Assembly: GCA_910579225.1 (NCBI GenBank)
Contig: CAJTTI010000011.1
Span: 1-64,000 of the forward strand
DNA length: 64,000 nt
Source of the DNA: an uncultured Lachnospiraceae bacterium
GTDB lineage: Bacteria > Bacillota > Clostridia > Lachnospirales > Lachnospiraceae
Direction of reading: 5' to 3'
Both the position numbers and the translations under genes were made by a program. Under the pieces are notes generated by a model. It ran no database searches. It worked only from the letters and a program-made list of their open reading frames with translations, and was not told the origin of the DNA. Of the stretch, positions 7,966 to 16,912 are shown one piece after another; the stretch's first letter is position 1; each line of letters starts with the position of its first letter.

Positions 7966-9128
7966 CACTTCACCTCCTGTTCCGCTGCAAATTCTCTTAT
8001 CGTTTCCTCATCATATCTGCTGACATATTCTTTTGTCTGCGGATCAAAGAACATGGAATGATCTATTTCAAACCGGACATAAATATCCTGATCAATTGCA
8101 ATCTTCAGACCATTAGGAGCAATCATACGAAGCTGATATTCCCCGCACTCTGCCATAATTACAGATTTATTACCAATACTCTCATAGCTGTAAACGGTCG
8201 TTTTGAAATAGCCCTCCTCCGGCGTAAACGAATATTTCACATTCTGTGGACGAAGCCCCATATCCGTATTCTTCAGACCGGTCTCGCGGATCTTCTTCCA
8301 AAGTTCTTTATCCTCCGGCATGGAAACGGTAAGTTTCTCACCATTTGCTTCAAAGCAGAACACATATCCGCCTTCTGCTTCTTTGATCGTACCAGGAATG
8401 ATGTTGATCTGCGGATCACCCATGAGCTGAGCCACAAATTCATTGCAGGGCATATAATAAATCTCATCGCCGGAACCAATCTGAACAATCTCGCCTTTGT
8501 TAATGATTGCGATCCGGTCTCCCAGTGCCATAGCCTCCATAAAGTCGTGAGTTACATAGATACAGGTGGATCCAAGGTTTGCCTGCATCTCTTTTAATTC
8601 TGTACGCATGGCGTTACGCAGCTTCGCATCCAGATGGGCCAGCGGCTCATCCATAAGGAATACGTTCGGCGTACGAACCAGTGCACGTCCCATGGCCACA
8701 CGCTGCTTCTGTCCGTTGGACAGCTGACTTGGAAGGCGCTCCAGCAGATTCTCCATCTTCATCATACGGGCAGCCACATGTACTTTTTCCTTGATTGTTG
8801 CCTCATCTGTCTTATACAGATTACTCCGGAGGGCAGCAGCCATATTGTCATAAACCGTCATCTGTGGATACAACGCATAATTCTCAAATACCATAGCCAC
8901 ATTGCGATGCGCCGGATCAACCAGATTTACGATTTCATTATTGAATTTGACCATGCCTTCTTCCGGCAGGTTGATGCCGGCGATGCAGTTCAGTATCGTC
9001 GTCTTTCCCGCTCCGGCAGGTCCGAACAGAACAAAGAATTCTTTATCCTTAACATCAAGAGAGATACCATTTAATGCCTGCACCTTACCGAAGGATTTTT
9101 TTACATTTTCCAACTGTATTCTCGCCAT
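7965..9128 (-). CDS. Carbohydrate ABC transporter ATPase (first of a pair)
   Basis: 387-residue MalK/UgpC-type ATPase. Walker A GPAGAGKTT is at 36-44; the Q-loop carries Glu82 (VFENYALYP), the position that is Gln82 in MalK; the signature is LSNGQKQR near 136; Walker B is VFLMDEP; the switch His is in YVTHDF. A C-terminal TOBE-like domain follows. The stop overlaps the ATG of the second ATPase. Sugar importers of this class usually need one shared ATPase, so two adjacent paralogues in one operon suggest an obligate heterodimer, as known for GlpS/GlpT-type polyol transporters. Confidence 0.93.
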   Translation of the reverse strand: MARIQLENVKKSFGKVQALNGISLDVKDKEFFVLFGPAGAGKTTILNCIAGINLPEEGMVKFNNEIVNLVDPAHRNVAMVFENYALYPQMTVYDNMAAALRSNLYKTDEATIKEKVHVAARMMKMENLLERLPSQLSNGQKQRVAMGRALVRTPNVFLMDEPLAHLDAKLRNAMRTELKEMQANLGSTCIYVTHDFMEAMALGDRIAIINKGEIVQIGSGDEIYYMPCNEFVAQLMGDPQINIIPGTIKEAEGGYVFCFEANGEKLTVSMPEDKELWKKIRETGLKNTDMGLRPQNVKYSFTPEEGYFKTTVYSYESIGNKSVIMAECGEYQLRMIAPNGLKIAIDQDIYVRFEIDHSMFFDPQTKEYVSRYDEETIREFAAEQEVK

Positions 9129-9135
9129 ATCACAC

Positions 9136-9960
9136 CTATCCCTTCACGGCGCCGAAGCTTAAGCCACGCACCAGATGTTTTTGTATACACAGAGCGAATA
9201 TCATGGCTGGTACTGCAGATACCGTCGCCGCTACTGCAAGCTGTCCGTAATGTGCCGTATCCGTACCCAGATATTTCGTAATTGCAACCGTGATTGGCTG
9301 AATATTTCTTCCTGCCAGGATCAGCGGGAATGTAAAGCTGTTCCATGCAAAGATAAATGCCAGAAGTGCTGCACTTACCAGACCAGGTTTAATCAAAGGA
9401 ACCAACATCTTGAAAAAGATCTGATACCAGGTATATCCGTCCACCTGGGCTGCATACTCAATCTCTACAGAGATATCTTCAAAATATCCTCTGACCACCC
9501 AGATCAGAAGCGGCATGGAGATCAGCTGATAGACCCAGATCAGTCCCAGATAGGAATCATAAAGCCCCAGTTTCTGATAGATCATGAACAGCGGAAGCAC
9601 CACCAGAATCTCAGGTGCAAATTTAAAAGAAAGGATCTGGAATGCTAGGTCTTCTTTCCTGTGGAAATTATATCTTGCAAGCGCATAAGCTGCCGGAACT
9701 CCCACAAGTACAGATACGATCACAGAGCCCCCGGATATGATCAGACTGTCGATCATATAACTGGTGTAATCTGAGCGCAGGAGAACCTCTTTGTAGTTAG
9801 CCAGAGTCGGAGTAAATGCAAAGGTTGTAGTAAACACCTGGGCATCGCTTTTCAGCGATATAATTACCATCCAGACCAGAGGAAACAGTGCAAATATCGC
9901 ATATACGATCAACAACAGGTTTTGAGCCGCATAACCCAAACGTTTCTTTCCATTATTCAT
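9136..9960 (-). CDS. Carbohydrate ABC transporter permease, MalG type
   Basis: 274-residue inner-membrane permease with about six membrane spans. The EAA loop, which docks on the ATPase, is near residues 180-205 (EYAAQVDGYTWYQIFF then LVPLIKPG). The start used is the ATG at 9960 (MNNGKKRLGY), with AGGAGG ten bases upstream; the frame stays open for 34 codons above it into the end of the previous gene without a ribosome site. It is paired with the MalF-type permease upstream and ends eight bases before the first ATPase. Confidence 0.93.
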   Translation of the reverse strand: MNNGKKRLGYAAQNLLLIVYAIFALFPLVWMVIISLKSDAQVFTTTFAFTPTLANYKEVLLRSDYTSYMIDSLIISGGSVIVSVLVGVPAAYALARYNFHRKEDLAFQILSFKFAPEILVVLPLFMIYQKLGLYDSYLGLIWVYQLISMPLLIWVVRGYFEDISVEIEYAAQVDGYTWYQIFFKMLVPLIKPGLVSAALLAFIFAWNSFTFPLILAGRNIQPITVAITKYLGTDTAHYGQLAVAATVSAVPAMIFALCIQKHLVRGLSFGAVKG

Positions 9961-9982
9961 ATTCTTACTTCCTCCTTCCCTG

Positions 9983-10912
9983 TCACTCTTCCAGACCTGC
10001 AGCCTGTTTCTGAGCTGCGCGTTGTCTCTTAACAATCTGTTTTGCCGCAACGTTAACGACAAGCCACAGAATCAGAATATACGGCAGAGCGAAGCCGAAC
10101 TTCTGGAACCGGAAACCAGTCTGATATGCCGTAAGCGTCAGTGACATCAAAGAATCTCCAGGACCTCCTTTTGTCAGTGCGAATATAACCGCATATTCCT
10201 GAAGAGCCGCCATCAGTCGGAACAAAAGAGCAATGTACAGACTCGGCTTCAGCATGGGCAAAGTCAGATTGATAAAGTTAAACCATGCGCTTCCCCCATC
10301 AATCTTCGCAGATTCAAACGGAGATTTGGGCAGAGACTGAAGTCCTGCCAACACCAGAAGGATGATGAATGCCGTGTTCACCCACACATCAATCAGTACC
10401 ACTGTCATCAGCGCTGTACTGGGACTTGCCGCCCAGGGGAAATTATAAACCCCAAATACATTCAGGAGCTTCTCAACAATTCCCACAGAACTGTTCAGCA
10501 TCAGCTGCCAGACGATTGTAGCTGTAACCGGTGCCACCATCAGCGGAAATACCAAAAGCACACGCAAAACTTTAGAAAGTTTGTTGTTTAAATTGTTCAG
10601 AAGAATAGCAACCCCCATGCCAAGTGCCATCTCCACAACAGTGGCAATCACGCCATACAGTAAAGATACTTTTAATGCATTCCAGAAAGCGCCCGAGGAT
10701 AAAACCTCTACCCAGTTTCTCAGTCCTATAAACTTGTGAGTGGGCAGTTTAAAGGAATAATTGGTAAGAGAAAACCAGATGGCCATAACAAACGGGATCA
10801 TGATTCCGATCGTAATAATCAATGAGGGGGCAACGATCAGATACGGACGAACACGTGTCTTAAAAGGGACCCGGTTCAGATCTTCTGCTTTATTGCTATT
10901 ATTTTTACCCAT
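9983..10912 (-). CDS. Carbohydrate ABC transporter permease, MalF/UgpA type
   Basis: 309-residue permease. A short charged cytoplasmic N-terminus is followed by six predicted membrane helices; the EAA loop (SAKIDGGSAWFNF then LTLPMLKPS) lies near residues 205-230. It forms the channel heterodimer with the MalG-type protein. The GAGGT ribosome site is seven bases before the ATG. It is separated from the solute-binding gene by a hairpin, a common way to express more binding protein than permease. Confidence 0.93.
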   Translation of the reverse strand: MGKNNSNKAEDLNRVPFKTRVRPYLIVAPSLIITIGIMIPFVMAIWFSLTNYSFKLPTHKFIGLRNWVEVLSSGAFWNALKVSLLYGVIATVVEMALGMGVAILLNNLNNKLSKVLRVLLVFPLMVAPVTATIVWQLMLNSSVGIVEKLLNVFGVYNFPWAASPSTALMTVVLIDVWVNTAFIILLVLAGLQSLPKSPFESAKIDGGSAWFNFINLTLPMLKPSLYIALLFRLMAALQEYAVIFALTKGGPGDSLMSLTLTAYQTGFRFQKFGFALPYILILWLVVNVAAKQIVKRQRAAQKQAAGLEE

Positions 10913-10973
10913 TTTAATACCTCAAATTTTAATATATTGCAGTTCCATTTCTTTCAAATTTGATATGAAAAAT

Positions 10974-11004
10974 GCAAGGAGGGAGAATTCCCTGCCCTCC
11001 TTGC
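10974..11004 (-). terminator. Hairpin between solute-binding protein and permease genes
   Basis: A perfect 10-bp stem (GCAAGGAGGG / CCCTCCTTGC) with an 11-base loop is followed on the minus strand by ATTTTT. It probably acts as a partial terminator or as 3'-end protection of the binding-protein mRNA. Confidence 0.65.
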
Positions 11005-11029
11005 GCATAATAATCTTTGCGATTTATTC

Positions 11030-12514
11030 TTATTCTACTTCCAGATCTGCTACGATTGCATCCATCGTTTTCTTCAGCTCTTTCATAGCTTCCTCTGTGG
11101 AGCTGTATTTGTTTCCTACAACAAGCTCCTGAAGTGTCTTCGCCCACTCAGTTGTTGTCTCAGAGAAGTACGGCTGCGGGGTGAAGAAGATGCTTGCAGT
11201 TTCTTTCACAGTATTGAATGCCTCAAAGTATCCTTCTGCGTCTGCAACTGCTGCCTTGTATTCTTCGCTGTCAAGTACGGACTGACGAGGTGTATCAGTA
11301 CATGCACCTTCTGTACCGGACCAGAGCATGAACTCAGGGCCTGTAAAATACTGCATGAAGTACCATGCTGCTTCCTTCTTGGATGAGTCTGCATTCATTG
11401 CCATGGACCAGGTCCACAGGTTGGATTTCATATCTTTTTCAGTTTTGCCTGCTGCTTCCGGATACGGAATCGTACCGAATGCAAGGTTACCGGACTCTGC
11501 AGATGCACCTGCTACGTTCTGCGTATATCCGCCTCTGTCTGCATCCCACATCATAGCAGCTTTTCCAGCGCCCAGGTCAGCACCTGCAAGCTCCCATCCA
11601 TAAGTACTCCACTGCGGAGCGCCGCCTTCTTTCACAAGCTGTACCCAGTAATCTGTCATAGCGATTGCTTCCGGAGAATCTACCTGGCTGACCAGTTTTC
11701 CGTCTACGACCTCAAAGTCTTTTGCACCCCAGGTGGAATACATGGACATATATGCCGGATGGATCGTCCCCCAGTCGGGAAGTCCGCGGACTGCCAGGCC
11801 ATAAGTTCCGCTTCCATTGAACTCATGCAGAGCTTTGGATACTTCCAGAAGTTCTTCTGCGGTCTTCGGAGCCTCCAGATTGTTCTCTTCCAGAATCCGT
11901 TTATTATATGTAAGAATGTTAACTTCCCATCCCATCGGAAGCGCCCACTGAGAACCTGCTCCTACTGCATGTCCCGGAACGCAGTCCCATTTCAGAGCGT
12001 CGATTACACCCGGAATGAAATCTGCATAATCGTAATCCGGATTCGTCAGAGATGCATCGCTGATATAAGTCTCAAGGGGCTCCAGATTGCCTGCACTTGC
12101 ATATTCCCATGACTGATATGCACCTGTCATGAATACATCCGGAGTACCGGAATGGCTGGTAAGCTCCACATTCAGTTTGTCAAAGTAATTGCCTTCCGGC
12201 ATGGAGGAATAATTTACTTTGATGCCGGTCAGCGCCTCAAAATCAGCAAGTTTTGCTTCTACTGCATCTGCATAGGTATGCTCGCTGAACAGGACATCAA
12301 TCTGGGTTCCCTCATATGCTTTCCAGTCAAAATCCCCGGATGCTGCCGTGCTGTCCGCTGCAGGAGCTTCCGCATCTGCATCCGCTGCAGGAGCTTCCGT
12401 CGACGTATCTGCCGGAGCGTCTGCAGGTGTGTCATTCGACCCCCCCCCACAGCCTGCAAGCAGACCTGTTGTCATACTTACGCCAAGAGTCAATGCCAGT
12501 AATCTTTTTTTCAT
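11030..12514 (-). CDS. Extracellular sugar-binding lipoprotein of the ABC transporter
   Basis: 494-residue family 1 solute-binding protein. The signal peptide ends in the lipobox LLAGC with the lipidated Cys22, followed by GGG and an Ala/Asp/Glu/Pro-rich linker to about residue 60, then the two-lobed binding domain. It captures the substrate outside the membrane and delivers it to the two permeases. The three Gly codons after Cys22 are all GGG, making a nine-G homopolymer at 12440-12448 that could slip. The ribosome site AAAGGAAAT precedes the ATG. Substrate is not readable from sequence; the context points to a pentitol or L-pentulose. Confidence 0.92.
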   Translation of the reverse strand: MKKRLLALTLGVSMTTGLLAGCGGGSNDTPADAPADTSTEAPAADADAEAPAADSTAASGDFDWKAYEGTQIDVLFSEHTYADAVEAKLADFEALTGIKVNYSSMPEGNYFDKLNVELTSHSGTPDVFMTGAYQSWEYASAGNLEPLETYISDASLTNPDYDYADFIPGVIDALKWDCVPGHAVGAGSQWALPMGWEVNILTYNKRILEENNLEAPKTAEELLEVSKALHEFNGSGTYGLAVRGLPDWGTIHPAYMSMYSTWGAKDFEVVDGKLVSQVDSPEAIAMTDYWVQLVKEGGAPQWSTYGWELAGADLGAGKAAMMWDADRGGYTQNVAGASAESGNLAFGTIPYPEAAGKTEKDMKSNLWTWSMAMNADSSKKEAAWYFMQYFTGPEFMLWSGTEGACTDTPRQSVLDSEEYKAAVADAEGYFEAFNTVKETASIFFTPQPYFSETTTEWAKTLQELVVGNKYSSTEEAMKELKKTMDAIVADLEVE

Positions 12515-12547
12515 AATGATTTCCTTTCCCTTTTTGATTGTCTTTGA

Positions 12548-13633
12548 TTAGAATTTAAATGCTACTTTAAAGTCACCGTGTACGCCTGTGGCATACTCGA
12601 ATGCTTTCTCCCACTCTTCCAGTGTAAAGATGCTGGATACTACCCCGTTCGTCTTCAGGTTTCCTTTTGTCATGTTGTCAATGATAAAAGGATACGCATA
12701 AGGACTTAAATGTGCGCCGAGAATGTCGAGCTCTTTGCGGTCTCCGATAATGGACCAGTCCACAGTCGTCGCTTTTCCGAAGACGCTGAACTCCACAAAT
12801 CTTCCAAGTTTGCGGATGATTGTAAGGCCCTGGATCACGCTTGCCGGATTGCCGGTAGCTTCGATATACACGTCGCAGCCATATCCGTCCGTCAATGCTT
12901 TGATCTCTTTGTCAATGTCGCACTCGCCGGGATTGAACACTAGGTCCGCCCCGAACTCTTTTGCCTTATCCAGTCTGTTCTTCTGCATATCAAGGACAAT
13001 AAGCAGCTTGGGATTCTTCATCCTTGCATAGGTAATCATCCCAAGTCCCAACGTCCCTGCTCCGGAGATCACGACCACATCCTCATTGGTAATACTTCCT
13101 CTGTCCACTGCATGCTTGGAACAGCCGTAAGGCTCGATCAAAAGTGCCTGCTCCAGCGTCATCTCTTCCGGCACTTTACTGATTACACAGTTCTTCGGAT
13201 ACCTCACATATTCTGCCATACCACCATTGTTGTAGGACTGGAATCCCAGCATATCGTGGGGCTGGCACATCCAGTAATGGCCGTCTTTGCAGAATCTGCA
13301 CTTTCCGCAGGGAACAATCTGGTCTGCGGTGATCCGGTCTCCCAGCTCATAGCCTTCCACATTCTCACCCATCTGAACGATTCTTCCGAAGAACTCATGT
13401 CCCGGAATAAACGGCGGTTTCACCCATGAAGGCTGCACCTCATCTCCCCAGAACATTGCCGCGCCGTGACTGCACTTTAAGTCTCCTGCACAGATACCGC
13501 ATGCTTCGGTCTTGATGATAATATCGTCCGGACCACATTCAGGCACCGGATATGCCGGCTCAAAACGATAATCATCCTTGCTGTACGCGACCAGCGCTTT
13601 CATTGTCTTTGGCGCGCTTCCTTTTGTTGCCAT
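12548..13633 (-). CDS. Zinc-dependent polyol/sugar dehydrogenase (MDR superfamily)
   Basis: 361-residue medium-chain dehydrogenase. Catalytic zinc ligands are the Cys in GICAGD and the GHEFFG motif. The structural zinc motif C-x2-C-x2-C-x7-C (CGKCRFC...MC) is near 113-127. The NAD-binding Rossmann motif SGAGTLGLG is near 192. It resembles erythritol/L-threitol and other polyol dehydrogenases. Between an FGGY kinase and a sugar transporter, it would oxidise an imported polyol to the ketose that the kinase phosphorylates, for example L-arabitol or xylitol to L-xylulose. That substrate is inference. The ribosome site AAAGGAGG precedes the ATG. Confidence 0.88.
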   Translation of the reverse strand: MATKGSAPKTMKALVAYSKDDYRFEPAYPVPECGPDDIIIKTEACGICAGDLKCSHGAAMFWGDEVQPSWVKPPFIPGHEFFGRIVQMGENVEGYELGDRITADQIVPCGKCRFCKDGHYWMCQPHDMLGFQSYNNGGMAEYVRYPKNCVISKVPEEMTLEQALLIEPYGCSKHAVDRGSITNEDVVVISGAGTLGLGMITYARMKNPKLLIVLDMQKNRLDKAKEFGADLVFNPGECDIDKEIKALTDGYGCDVYIEATGNPASVIQGLTIIRKLGRFVEFSVFGKATTVDWSIIGDRKELDILGAHLSPYAYPFIIDNMTKGNLKTNGVVSSIFTLEEWEKAFEYATGVHGDFKVAFKF

Positions 13634-13657
13634 AGCTTTTTAACCTCCTTTATTTTA

Positions 13658-15166
13658 TTAAACCTCAAACTGTCCCCAGACAGTATCAAGGGCATTACTG
13701 ATGGAAAGGTATTTCTCATACTTCTTCTGATAAACCGCCGTTCTATCCGGAGCCGGATCTATCCGTTCCGAGATGCGGACCATATGGCGGGCTGCTTCTT
13801 TATAATCTTTATAAACACCTGCCGCAATGGCTGCTGCCATGGCGCATCCCAGAGCCCCAAGCTCTTTCGCACTGACCGTCTCTATGGGATACCCCAGCAC
13901 ATCTGCAAACATCTGCACCCATACTTTGGACTGTACTGGTCCGCCGGCCATCCGGATTGCCTCTGGCGGCTTTCTTGAAGCCAGAAGCTTATCAATATGT
14001 CTCCTGTGAGAGAACACAACCCCTTCATAAATTGCCCGAAGCATATGCGCCTTACTGTGATACATGGTCAGGCCAACAAACGCGGCTTTTCCCAGCGGAT
14101 GCGCATTGGAACCGTATAAAAACGGAAGATAGTATACTTCACTCTCTTCAGGTTTTACTTCTTCTACCAGTTCATTTACATAGCTGTAAATATCCTTACC
14201 TTCCGGAATATCCACATCCTTCATACAATTCTCCAGATACCACTCCAGATTGCCCGAAGAAGTGGCGCTACATTCCTCTGCCAGATAATAACCAGGAATG
14301 GCGAACAGCGAATTCATGGAGATATTCCCGTCCATAATAGGAGCCCTGGAAATAAATTCGTTAATACTCCAGGTACCTGCAATCGTCACCAGCTCTTTCG
14401 GAGATGTGATATCCGCCGCCACTGCACAGGCGTCGATGTCGAACATACCGCCTGCCACCGGCGTACCGACCGGAAGTCCGGTCAGCGCAGCTGCTTCTTC
14501 GCAGATGGTTCCACACAGGTCATAAGAATATTTGATCGGGGCCAGTTTCTCATACACTTCCCCGATACCCAGCTTCTCCAGCATCTCTTTGTCAAATTGT
14601 GCATGTCTCACATCCATGAGACCGGAACCGGAGATATCTGTAGCTTCACAGTAAGCCTGTCTGGTCAGACGAAAACGAATATAATCCTTCACCGAAAATA
14701 CATACTGGATATTATCGTATACATCCCTGTGATGCTCTTTCATCCATGCAAGCAGTGACACCTGCTGACACGCCATCAACTCCTGGCACAGCTGATTATG
14801 TAATTCCTTATGAGTCCCTTCCTCATACCACTTCTTCGGGTATTTCCACGCACGGTTATCTGTGGAAATGATTCCGTTATAAGCAGGTCTGTCGTCTTTG
14901 CCCCACGGATACAGTCCCTTTCCGTGACCGCATACGGCAATTCCCAATACATCTTTCCCATCAATATCCGCTTTTTCAAGCGCCCTTTTCACGCACTCAC
15001 AGTTGGCAAGCCACAGCTCTTCCATATCTCTTTCCGTGTAGCCGGATCTGGGAGTAATGGTCTTCGTATGCTTTCCTGCCGTGGCAATCTCGTTGCCTTC
15101 CAGATCAAAGATCGCAGCTTTTGTCGATGTACCTCCGTTGTCCAAACCAATCAGATACTTTGTCAT
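13658..15166 (-). CDS. FGGY-family carbohydrate kinase, L-xylulose kinase (LyxK)-like
   Basis: 502-residue two-domain kinase. The first ATP-binding strand is LIGLDNGGTSTKA; the GHGKGLY and TSSGNLEWY blocks and the late GGPVQSKVW motif (C-terminal FGGY signature region) resemble E. coli LyxK more than xylulose or glycerol kinases. It should phosphorylate a ketopentose, feeding the UlaE-type epimerase at the other end of the operon. It is the first gene after the promoter, with GGGAGGG before the ATG. Erythritol- or other ketose-kinase activity cannot be excluded. Confidence 0.88.
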   Translation of the reverse strand: MTKYLIGLDNGGTSTKAAIFDLEGNEIATAGKHTKTITPRSGYTERDMEELWLANCECVKRALEKADIDGKDVLGIAVCGHGKGLYPWGKDDRPAYNGIISTDNRAWKYPKKWYEEGTHKELHNQLCQELMACQQVSLLAWMKEHHRDVYDNIQYVFSVKDYIRFRLTRQAYCEATDISGSGLMDVRHAQFDKEMLEKLGIGEVYEKLAPIKYSYDLCGTICEEAAALTGLPVGTPVAGGMFDIDACAVAADITSPKELVTIAGTWSINEFISRAPIMDGNISMNSLFAIPGYYLAEECSATSSGNLEWYLENCMKDVDIPEGKDIYSYVNELVEEVKPEESEVYYLPFLYGSNAHPLGKAAFVGLTMYHSKAHMLRAIYEGVVFSHRRHIDKLLASRKPPEAIRMAGGPVQSKVWVQMFADVLGYPIETVSAKELGALGCAMAAAIAAGVYKDYKEAARHMVRISERIDPAPDRTAVYQKKYEKYLSISNALDTVWGQFEV

Positions 15167-15185
15167 ATTCCCTCCCTTGCTCTTT

Positions 15186-15208
15186 TCCGGCGGTTCCGCC
15201 CCGGAACT
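15186..15208. promoter_or_regulatory. Imperfect palindrome in the leader of the sugar operon
   Basis: TTCCGG-type arms around a GGCGG-AA-CCGCC core lie between the promoter and the ribosome site of the FGGY kinase. It could be a leader hairpin or an operator for the adjacent ROK repressor; the sequence alone does not decide. Confidence 0.35.
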
Positions 15209-15294
15209 TTGTGCGAGCAGACACCAAAGCTTCTTAATTCCAATTTTTGTATCTATATATGTAAAGTCTTTTGTAAATCTACTTTCTAAAACAT

Positions 15295-15323
15295 ATTATA
15301 GTTATTGTTGAATGTATTGTCAA
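15295..15323 (-). promoter_or_regulatory. Perfect-consensus sigma-A promoter of the sugar operon
   Basis: Minus strand: TTGACA, 17-base spacer, TATAAT, all 12 positions consensus. The predicted leader is about 120 bases. The 448-base gap between the kinase and the ROK gene holds this promoter, the AT-rich region above it and the ROK terminator, and no ORF that I can support. A promoter this strong normally needs repression, fitting the adjacent ROK regulator. Confidence 0.85.
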
Positions 15324-15532
15324 TTATTAATTATTTTTTCGGCATTACTGACAATTTTAATATTTAATTTTTGTATATTATTCATAATCCCTTCTCTTTT
15401 TTGTTATTTTTTTAACATATTTATAAAGTGCTTTTATAAAACTATATTACATAATGAACTTGAGAACCATTTACAATGAAGAAAAATGAAAGAGAAACCG
15501 GCAGAAAGCTGACTTGATAGAAGAAAAACATC

Positions 15533-15585
15533 CAAAAAAATCGGCTTTCTTCCTGTATAGTTTCCAATACCGAAAGAAAGCCGAT
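15533..15585 (-). terminator. Terminator of the ROK regulator gene
   Basis: An 11-bp perfect stem (ATCGGCTTTCT / AGAAAGCCGAT) with a 24-base loop is followed on the minus strand by seven T. It lies 30 bases after the stop codon. Confidence 0.9.
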
Positions 15586-15614
15586 GCTTTTCAGATATAA
15601 AATTTTAAATACTT

Positions 15615-16745
15615 CTAAATCGAAGCAAGAAAATCTTTAATAAAAAATAATGCAGCACCTGCAGCAATGGATTCCGTCTTGTATCTGCATGCCACCACGT
15701 AGTCGGAATTCTTGTCGAAAGAATTATAATTGTCCAGGATTTCTTTCAACTCATCCAGATACTGATCCATATAAGCACCCACATATCCGCCGATGATAAT
15801 CGGGCAGTCGAAGAGAACACGGACATTGCGCACTGCCAGTGCAAGATGCTGCAGATATGCGGACCAGATAGAGCGGGCCACTGAATCGCCCTGATCCAGA
15901 AGTTCAAAGAATTTACTCAGGTTACCATCCGATATGGCAGTCAGTACCGTGGCTGAACAGTAAGGGTCCACACAACCTCGCTGCCCGCAATAGCACCTAA
16001 GCCCTCCCGGATGAATATTCAAATGTCCAATCTCGCCGCTTCTGAAATCCTCGCCTGCATATACGGAATCATTAATAAAAATAGCTCCACCCACATTATT
16101 GCTGAGCATAATATAAAAACCGTTTGGCCTCGTGTCCAAAGTGCTGTAAAGCTCTATATCACAAGCAGCATTGGCGTCATTGAAGATACGAACCGGAAAA
16201 TCAATGTATCTGGAATAATCCTCTGTAGTGGTATCTTCAATATCCAGAATCTTACCATAGACAATCCGGTCATAAGAGGCATTTGTAAGTCCCGGGAGTC
16301 CGATTCCCACCCCAAGAACCCTGGAACGATCAATGGAATTCTCAGATATAATCTGATTTACCATCTCTCCCAGATATTTCATATATGTATCTGTACGTTC
16401 AAACGTATAACGGGTTCTGATACGTGCAACGACCACACCGTGAAGATTGATCACCACTGCGGTAATGTGATGCCTGGTAATATCAAGGCCGATTGCCAGT
16501 CTGGCATCATCTGCAATGGAATAAGTCACCGCATTGCGGCCTCCGGTATTTCTCATATATCCGTTATTATAGATCAGCCCTTCATTCAGCAGATTCGTCA
16601 GATGCTGCGTAATTGTAGGCAGAGAAAGACCCAGCTGAAGCTGAAAATCGCGTTTGCTCAGGGAATTCTTTTTATACAGGAGATTAAAGATCTCGGAGCG
16701 GTTCGTCTTTTTAATTTTTTTATTGGCTGTAAGTTTTGTAATCAT
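15615..16745 (-). CDS. ROK-family transcriptional regulator (XylR/NagC type)
   Basis: 376-residue repressor. The N-terminal winged helix-turn-helix (about residues 10-65, with LSKRDFQLQLGLSLPTITQHL) is followed by a ROK sugar-kinase-like domain with the zinc motif HPGGLRCYCGQRGCVD near residues 245-260 and a GVGIGLPG block near 145. ROK repressors release DNA on binding a sugar. It is encoded directly upstream of the sugar operon on the same strand and is its likely regulator. The ATG at 16745 is preceded by AGGTGA with tight spacing; a TTG four codons upstream is an alternative start. Confidence 0.88.
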   Translation of the reverse strand: MITKLTANKKIKKTNRSEIFNLLYKKNSLSKRDFQLQLGLSLPTITQHLTNLLNEGLIYNNGYMRNTGGRNAVTYSIADDARLAIGLDITRHHITAVVINLHGVVVARIRTRYTFERTDTYMKYLGEMVNQIISENSIDRSRVLGVGIGLPGLTNASYDRIVYGKILDIEDTTTEDYSRYIDFPVRIFNDANAACDIELYSTLDTRPNGFYIMLSNNVGGAIFINDSVYAGEDFRSGEIGHLNIHPGGLRCYCGQRGCVDPYCSATVLTAISDGNLSKFFELLDQGDSVARSIWSAYLQHLALAVRNVRVLFDCPIIIGGYVGAYMDQYLDELKEILDNYNSFDKNSDYVVACRYKTESIAAGAALFFIKDFLASI

Positions 16746-16774
16746 AGTCACCTGCAATTGTAAGAATCGTTTTT

Positions 16775-16803
16775 ATATTAACATGCACCATTTGGAAAGT
16801 CAA
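16775..16803 (-). promoter_or_regulatory. Probable promoter of the ROK gene
   Basis: Minus strand: TTGACT, 17-base spacer, TAATAT, about 30 bases before the start codon. Confidence 0.5.
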
Positions 16804-16852
16804 TGACTTATGCCGTAAGAGCCGTCCCCTGGTATTCTGAATAAGCAGAAAA

Positions 16853-16901
16853 TCCCCCCGGGAAATCGTATGCTTCTTTGGCTGTTGATTCCCGCGGGGA
16901 G
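16853..16901 (-). terminator. Terminator of the heat-shock operon
   Basis: On the minus strand a CCCCGCGGGAATC arm pairs with GATTTCCCGGGGGG, followed by ATTTTCT. It lies directly after the dnaJ stop. The T-run is short. Confidence 0.7.
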
Positions 16902-16912
16902 ATCTTTCGCAT

